The position numbers were made by a program, and so were the translations under genes. A model generated the notes under the pieces. The model saw nothing but the letters and a program-made list of their open reading frames with translations, was not told the DNA's origin and did not search any database. A stretch of 64,000 bases of DNA from Streptomyces sp. KL109B (GTDB taxonomy: Bacteria; Actinomycetota; Actinomycetes; Streptomycetales; Streptomycetaceae): NCBI RefSeq assembly GCF_030766935.1, contig NZ_JASERL010000003.1, positions 558,001-622,000 on the forward strand. Reading direction: 5' to 3'. Positions 60,026 through 64,000 of the stretch are shown here, in pieces. Position 1 is the first letter of the stretch; every line of letters starts with the position of its first letter.

Positions 60026-61825
60026 ATGGGTGTGGAGATGGGTGCGCAGACCGCGCGCTCCCGAGCCCTCGCCGTGCTGCGCATCCGCAGCAGGGCGACG
60101 GCCCTCGCGCTGCTCCCCGCGGCCGCCTCCGTGGTGCTGCTCGCGGGCGGCACCACCGGCCATCTGACGGGCGGGAGTTGGGACATCGCGCGCGGCGTCG
60201 TGAGCGCGATCGCCGTCGTCGTGCTGCTCGCGGCCGCCGCCGTCGCCCTCGTCGTGGCGCGCGCCCGCCCGGCCGTCAGCCCGACGGTCCCGATCGCCGA
60301 GGAGACCGCCCCCGACCTGTACCGCCTGGTGCGCGACCTGGCGGACCGGCTCGACGTTCCGGCGCCCTCGGCGATAGCGCTCACCCCGGACTGCGACAGC
60401 TGGCTCGAGGACCGTACGCATCCGGCGCACGGCCCGCCGCCCGCGCGCCGCGAGAAGGGCCAAGGGCGACCCGGCGGGCCGGAGGGGACCGCCGACCCCA
60501 AGGCCTCCGACGCATCCGACGCCCCCGTCCTCGTCATCGGCTCCCCGTTCCTGTGGTGGATGCGGGTCGCCGAGCTGCGCGCCGTCCTCGCCCCGGTCGT
60601 CGCCGGTACGGGGCCTTCGGCGCACCCCGACATAGCGGCGGCCCGGCGCTTCGTCCGCGGCCTCGACGCGGCGGTGGCGGTGTCCTCCGGCGGTGGCCGG
60701 GGGCCGGTGGCGCGCGCCGTGCTCGGCGGGGTCGGCCGGGTGGCGCGGCTGCTGCTGACCGGGTGCCGGGTGCACGCCGCCGAGATGGAGCGCGGGGTCG
60801 CCGCGGCGGCGGCCGAGCGGGCCCAGGCGGTGGACTACGGACTGCGGATCGTCGCCCAGGAGCAGGTCGGGCTCGCGTACGCGGGCTGGGACCGGCTGCT
60901 CACCAGGGTCGCGCTGCCGGCCTGGCGGATGGGGCGCTGGCCGGCCCGGCTCGACGCGGGCGTGGTCGCGGCGCTGACCGAGCTGTCCCGGCGCGATCGC
61001 CTCGCGGCGCAGGACGGGAGCTTTGCCTCGCGGCTCGGCGAGCGGCCGGCGTGCGATCTGCTGGAGGAGCCGGGGACGGTGGACGAGGCGGCGTCGTTGC
61101 TCGCCGCGCGACTGTTCCACGGGGGGCCCGCGGAGCGGGGTCCTGACTGGGCGCCGGTGGACTGGCAGGAGTATCCGGACGAGGTGGTGGACCGGAAGTG
61201 GCGGATGGACGCGGCGCGGTTGCACCGGGTGCTTGACGCGTTGGGTGTCCCCGGGCACACGCGGGGGGCGGAGGGGCCGACGTTGGCGCGGGTGCTGGAG
61301 CACTTGGCCGTGCCGGCGGGCTCCGGGTCCGTATCGGAGCGGTCGTCCGTGCCCACGTCTCGGGGCTCCGCCCCGGACCCCGCGCCTCAATCGCCGGCGA
61401 GGCTTGATCTTGCTCACCCGGCGGAGGGGCACCTCGATGAGCTTTCCGCTGGGCTCGCCGCCGAAGTCGCCCGGGAGGAGAGTGCGCGGCCGGTGGCGGA
61501 TGTTCCGGTGGCGGGGCAGGGGCCGGACGGGGCGTTGTGGGACGAGGGCGCGTTGCCGCTGTTCCCGTTGCAACCGCCGCGCAGTGGGCGGGAGTTGCTG
61601 GCCGATCACGTCACCGCGATGGTGTGCTGCGCCGCCGTGGACACGGCGGGCGCCGCGCCGGGGCTCGACTGGCTGGACGGACCCTCGTTGCTGGTCGGCG
61701 GCGAGCGGGCCGCCGACCTGGCGCCCCGCGTGCTGAGCCTCGTGGAGGACGGCGACGGGGACCCGCTCAAGGACTGGCTGAGCCGCCGCGGTGTCCGCCC
61801 GGAGAAGCCCGTCCGCCTCGTGTAG
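60026..61825 (+). CDS. large membrane-anchored protein of unknown function
   Basis: A ~599-residue protein. Two N-terminal helices (TALALLPAAASVVLLAGG; VVSAIAVVVLLAAAAVALVVA) anchor a mostly soluble domain (TAPDLYRLVRDLADRLDVPAPSAIALTPDCDSW; VLVIGSPFLWWMRVAELRAVLAPVVA; VDWQEYPDEVVDRKWRMDAARLHRVLDALG). The AELRAVLAPVVAG stretch recalls M48-type peptidases, where HELxH would sit, but no zinc motif is present, so it may be a degenerate relative. A dispersed repeat unit is embedded in frame at 61357-61417. The start is uncertain: GTG 60005 and ATG 60038 are alternatives. Confidence 0.7.
   Translation: MGVEMGAQTARSRALAVLRIRSRATALALLPAAASVVLLAGGTTGHLTGGSWDIARGVVSAIAVVVLLAAAAVALVVARARPAVSPTVPIAEETAPDLYRLVRDLADRLDVPAPSAIALTPDCDSWLEDRTHPAHGPPPARREKGQGRPGGPEGTADPKASDASDAPVLVIGSPFLWWMRVAELRAVLAPVVAGTGPSAHPDIAAARRFVRGLDAAVAVSSGGGRGPVARAVLGGVGRVARLLLTGCRVHAAEMERGVAAAAAERAQAVDYGLRIVAQEQVGLAYAGWDRLLTRVALPAWRMGRWPARLDAGVVAALTELSRRDRLAAQDGSFASRLGERPACDLLEEPGTVDEAASLLAARLFHGGPAERGPDWAPVDWQEYPDEVVDRKWRMDAARLHRVLDALGVPGHTRGAEGPTLARVLEHLAVPAGSGSVSERSSVPTSRGSAPDPAPQSPARLDLAHPAEGHLDELSAGLAAEVAREESARPVADVPVAGQGPDGALWDEGALPLFPLQPPRSGRELLADHVTAMVCCAAVDTAGAAPGLDWLDGPSLLVGGERAADLAPRVLSLVEDGDGDPLKDWLSRRGVRPEKPVRLV
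61357..61417 (+). repeat. dispersed GC-rich repeat unit inside a coding region
   Basis: The sequence CGGGGCTCCGCCCCGGACCC plus the CGCGCCTCAATCGCCGGCGA hairpin matches, as reverse complement, the array at 48446-48645 and, directly, the one at 28083. It encodes SRGSAPDPAPQSPARLDL, a stretch unlike the rest of the protein. Confidence 0.85.
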
Positions 61826-61976
61826 GGCACACCCGCACCACCCGGAGGGAACCGTTCCACTCTCGTCAATTCGCGACGAACGGTGACGGAGTGCGTGCGT
61901 AATGTGATGTGCTTGGACCGGTCGCGGACAAGAGGCCGCGCGTGTGGACTCGGGGGAGCGAGGGAGGGGAGCAGTC

Positions 61977-63524
61977 ATGGGGCCGGACAGGGCGGGGCAC
62001 CCGAAGGATCCGGCGCGCAAGGACCTGCCCCCGCCCCGTCCCCGTACGCCCCGCTGGGAATCGGGGGCGTTGGCGCACGCGGTCACGGACCCGTTCGGAC
62101 AAGGTCCGCTCCCGTGGCTGCGCGGAAGTGAGCACTACTTCGACGACACCGGTCACGTCGTTCCCTGGTACGTCGACCATGTCGACCACGCACAGCGGCG
62201 GCCCGGCGCCCCCGAGGTCCCGGCGCCCCGCACCGGCGGCCCCCGCACCGCCGACGACGTGCACCGCCAGATCAAGGGCTTCACCTCGACCGGCGCGGCG
62301 GCGCCCGGCGAGGCGATCGACTTCCACATCACGGTGGACCCGCCGCAGGAGTTCACCGTGGACGTCTACCGCATCGGCCACTACGGCGGCGACGGCGCCA
62401 GCAAGATCACCACGAGCCCCCGCCTCTCCGGCATCGTCCAGCCGCCCCCACTGACCGCGGACCGCACGGTCTCCTGCCACCACTGGTGGCTGTCGTGGCG
62501 GCTGCAGATCCCCTCGTACTGGAATGTCGGCGCGTACGTCGCCGTGCTCACCACCCTCGACGGCTACCGCTCGCACATCCCGTTCACGGTCCGCGACGCC
62601 GAGCCCGCCGACCTGCTGCTCCTACTCCCGGACATCACCTGGCAGGCGTACAACCTGTATCCGGAGGACGGCCGGACGGGCGCGAGCCTGTACCACGCGT
62701 GGGACGAGGACGGGCGGCTGCTCGGCGAGAGCGAGGCCGCGATCACGGTCTCCTTCGACCGCCCGTACGCGGGCGCGGGCCTGCCCCTGCATGTCGGCCA
62801 CGCCTACGACTTCATCCGCTGGGCGGAGCGGTACGGCTACGACCTCGCGTACGCCGACGCCCGCGATCTGCACGCCGGCCGCATCGACCCGACCCGCTAC
62901 CGGGGCCTCGTCTTCCCCGGGCACGACGAGTACTGGTCGGCGAACATGCGCCGCACGACGGAGCTCGCGCGCGAGAACGGGACGTCACTCGTCTTCCTCT
63001 CCGCCAACACCATGTACTGGCAAGTGGAGTTGGGCCCGGCCCCCTCCGGCGTACCGGACCGGCTGCTGACCTGCCGCAAGCGCAGAGGCCCCGGAAGGCC
63101 CACGCTGTGGCGGGAGATCGACAAGCCGGAGCAGCAGCTCATGGGCATCCAGTACGCGGGCCGCGTCCCCGAGCCGCACCCCCTGATCGTGCGGAACGCG
63201 AAGCACTGGCTGTGGGAGGCGACCGGGGCGCACGAGGGGGACGAGATAGAAGGGCTGGTCGCCGGAGAGGCCGACCGCTACTTCCCACGCACCTCGCTGC
63301 CCGAGCACCAGGACCGCATCCTGCTCGCGCACTCCCCGTACCGCGACAGCGACAAGACCCGCCGCCACCAGGAGACCTCCCTGTACCGCTCCCCGTCCGG
63401 AGCGCTGGTCTTCGCTTCCGGGACGTTCGCCTGGTCCCCGGCCCTGGACCGCCCCGGCCACGTAGACCCCCGCATCCAGCGCGCGACGGCGAACCTCCTC
63501 GACCGCATCTGCAAACGAGACTGA
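61977..63524 (+). CDS. N,N-dimethylformamidase beta-subunit-like C-terminal domain protein
   Basis: A 515-residue protein resembling the large-subunit C-terminal domain of N,N-dimethylformamidase (IKGFTSTGAAAPGEAIDFHITVDPPQEFTVDVYRIGHYGGDGA; LLLPDITWQAYNLYPEDG; LVFPGHDEYWSANMRRTTELARENGTSLVFLSANTMYWQ). The GHDEYW motif is the family's most conserved part. There is no signal peptide. Actinomycetes carry such proteins without the small subunit, and their substrate is unknown. GGGAGGGGAG precedes ATG 61977. Confidence 0.8.
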   Translation: MGPDRAGHPKDPARKDLPPPRPRTPRWESGALAHAVTDPFGQGPLPWLRGSEHYFDDTGHVVPWYVDHVDHAQRRPGAPEVPAPRTGGPRTADDVHRQIKGFTSTGAAAPGEAIDFHITVDPPQEFTVDVYRIGHYGGDGASKITTSPRLSGIVQPPPLTADRTVSCHHWWLSWRLQIPSYWNVGAYVAVLTTLDGYRSHIPFTVRDAEPADLLLLLPDITWQAYNLYPEDGRTGASLYHAWDEDGRLLGESEAAITVSFDRPYAGAGLPLHVGHAYDFIRWAERYGYDLAYADARDLHAGRIDPTRYRGLVFPGHDEYWSANMRRTTELARENGTSLVFLSANTMYWQVELGPAPSGVPDRLLTCRKRRGPGRPTLWREIDKPEQQLMGIQYAGRVPEPHPLIVRNAKHWLWEATGAHEGDEIEGLVAGEADRYFPRTSLPEHQDRILLAHSPYRDSDKTRRHQETSLYRSPSGALVFASGTFAWSPALDRPGHVDPRIQRATANLLDRICKRD

Positions 63525-63626
63525 CAACGAGACCGAGCACACAGCCGCGTACGACACCCGTGGCGAAAACCCGCCCCCATGTACGGGAGAATCGAAGGTA
63601 CTCGTACAGAACCACGGGGAGGAACC

Positions 63627-64000
63627 GTGTCCGGATTCGTCGAAAAGCCCGAGCCGGTGCAGGTGCCGGGCCTGGTGCACCTGCACACAGGCAAGGTGCG
63701 CGACCTGTACCGCAGTGAGTCGGGGGACCTGATCATGGTCGCCACCGACCGCATCTCGGCCTACGACTGGGTGCTGCCCACGCCGATCCCGGACAAGGGC
63801 AAGGTCCTCACACAGCTCTCCCTGTGGTGGTTCGACCAGCTCCAGGACCTGATCCCGAACCACGTGATCTCCCAGGACCTCCCCGAGGGCGTCCCCGCCG
63901 ACTGGGCGGGCCGCACCCTCGTCTGCAAGAACCTCGACATGGTCCCGGTCGAGGCCGTGGCCCGCGGCTACCTCACCGGCTCCGGACTCGTCGAGTACAA
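63627..64000 (+). CDS. purC: SAICAR synthetase, 5' part (runs off the window)
   Basis: The first 124 codons of phosphoribosylaminoimidazole-succinocarboxamide synthase. Typical sequences are HTGKVRDLYRSESGDLIMVATDRISAYDWVLPTPIPDKGKVLTQLSLWWF, the ATP/substrate-binding start of the PurC fold, and VCKNLDMVPVEAVARGYLTGSG. GTG 63627 has GGGGAGGAA upstream. The window ends inside the gene, not at a break in it. Confidence 0.95.
   Translation, partial: MSGFVEKPEPVQVPGLVHLHTGKVRDLYRSESGDLIMVATDRISAYDWVLPTPIPDKGKVLTQLSLWWFDQLQDLIPNHVISQDLPEGVPADWAGRTLVCKNLDMVPVEAVARGYLTGSGLVEY

Noticed and set aside
60026..61825. M48-type metalloprotease assignment
   Set aside because: A similar local stretch exists, but no HExxH zinc motif is present.

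Overview
This 64 kb window is high-GC chromosomal DNA from a Streptomyces-type actinomycete. The support is pervasive third-position G/C, GTG starts, four-base ATGA/GTGA gene overlaps, adjacent sigF- and sigN-type sigma genes, a 6C RNA, a subtilisin-inhibitor-like protein, a small SRP RNA directly before dnaX, and the purD...purC run at the right end. Most of it looks like conserved core chromosome. A ParB site (parS) at about 13.02 kb suggests the replication-origin half of the chromosome.

Left part (0-18.2 kb): a glycerophosphodiesterase, an HtrA-like membrane protease, tRNA-Ser(UGA), a prim-pol protein with a LexA-like box in front of it, and a small secreted protein. Next comes a five-gene, translationally coupled operon whose domain order matches the mycobacterial igr steroid side-chain operon: acyl-CoA dehydrogenase, MaoC-DUF35, acyl-CoA dehydrogenase, MaoC, Ltp2-like thiolase. 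It is followed by a DUF1906 secreted protein, an ECF-type sigma factor, a fatty-acyl-CoA synthetase, the parS site, a 1470-residue PAS/pseudo-histidine-kinase/receiver protein and an SSI-like secreted protein.

Accessory island (about 18.4-23.2 kb): an element remnant begins at the 3' end of tRNA-Ser(GCU) and ends at a 14-bp copy of that tRNA end. It carries a decapitated tyrosine integrase, a 22-residue Cys peptide gene, two broken methyltransferase genes, and two related, tightly overlapping operons of very small membrane proteins. The second operon is a shrunken copy of the first. The pattern resembles spread (Spd) genes of Streptomyces conjugative elements, but no rep or tra gene is present. 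tRNA-Arg(ACG) follows.

Middle (23.5-43 kb): a DUF2797 protein, an ABM monooxygenase with an amidohydrolase, and a two-component system leading into a GT2-GtrA fusion and a GT39-type membrane glycosyltransferase. Then come a drug-efflux MFS with its TetR regulator and paired operators, a PPOX protein, and a MarR/MFS/YceI group in which both the MFS and the YceI proteins carry carboxypeptidase-regulatory-like domains. sigN and sigF genes, a Dabb protein and a small membrane protein follow.

Right part (43-64 kb): 6C RNA, a small internally duplicated protein, tRNA-Ser(CGA), tadA and its partner gene, upp, a LytR_C protein, a VapB-like protein, a HhH-GPD protein, a cupin, a PrpE-like acyl-CoA synthetase, and an arsenic set (arsR-acr3 divergent from arsM). 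The window ends with tRNA-Ser(GGA), the SRP RNA, dnaX, purD, two proteins of uncertain role, and the start of purC, which runs off the end. All four expected serine tRNA isoacceptors are present. A dispersed GC-rich repeat family occurs at four places, once inside a reading frame.
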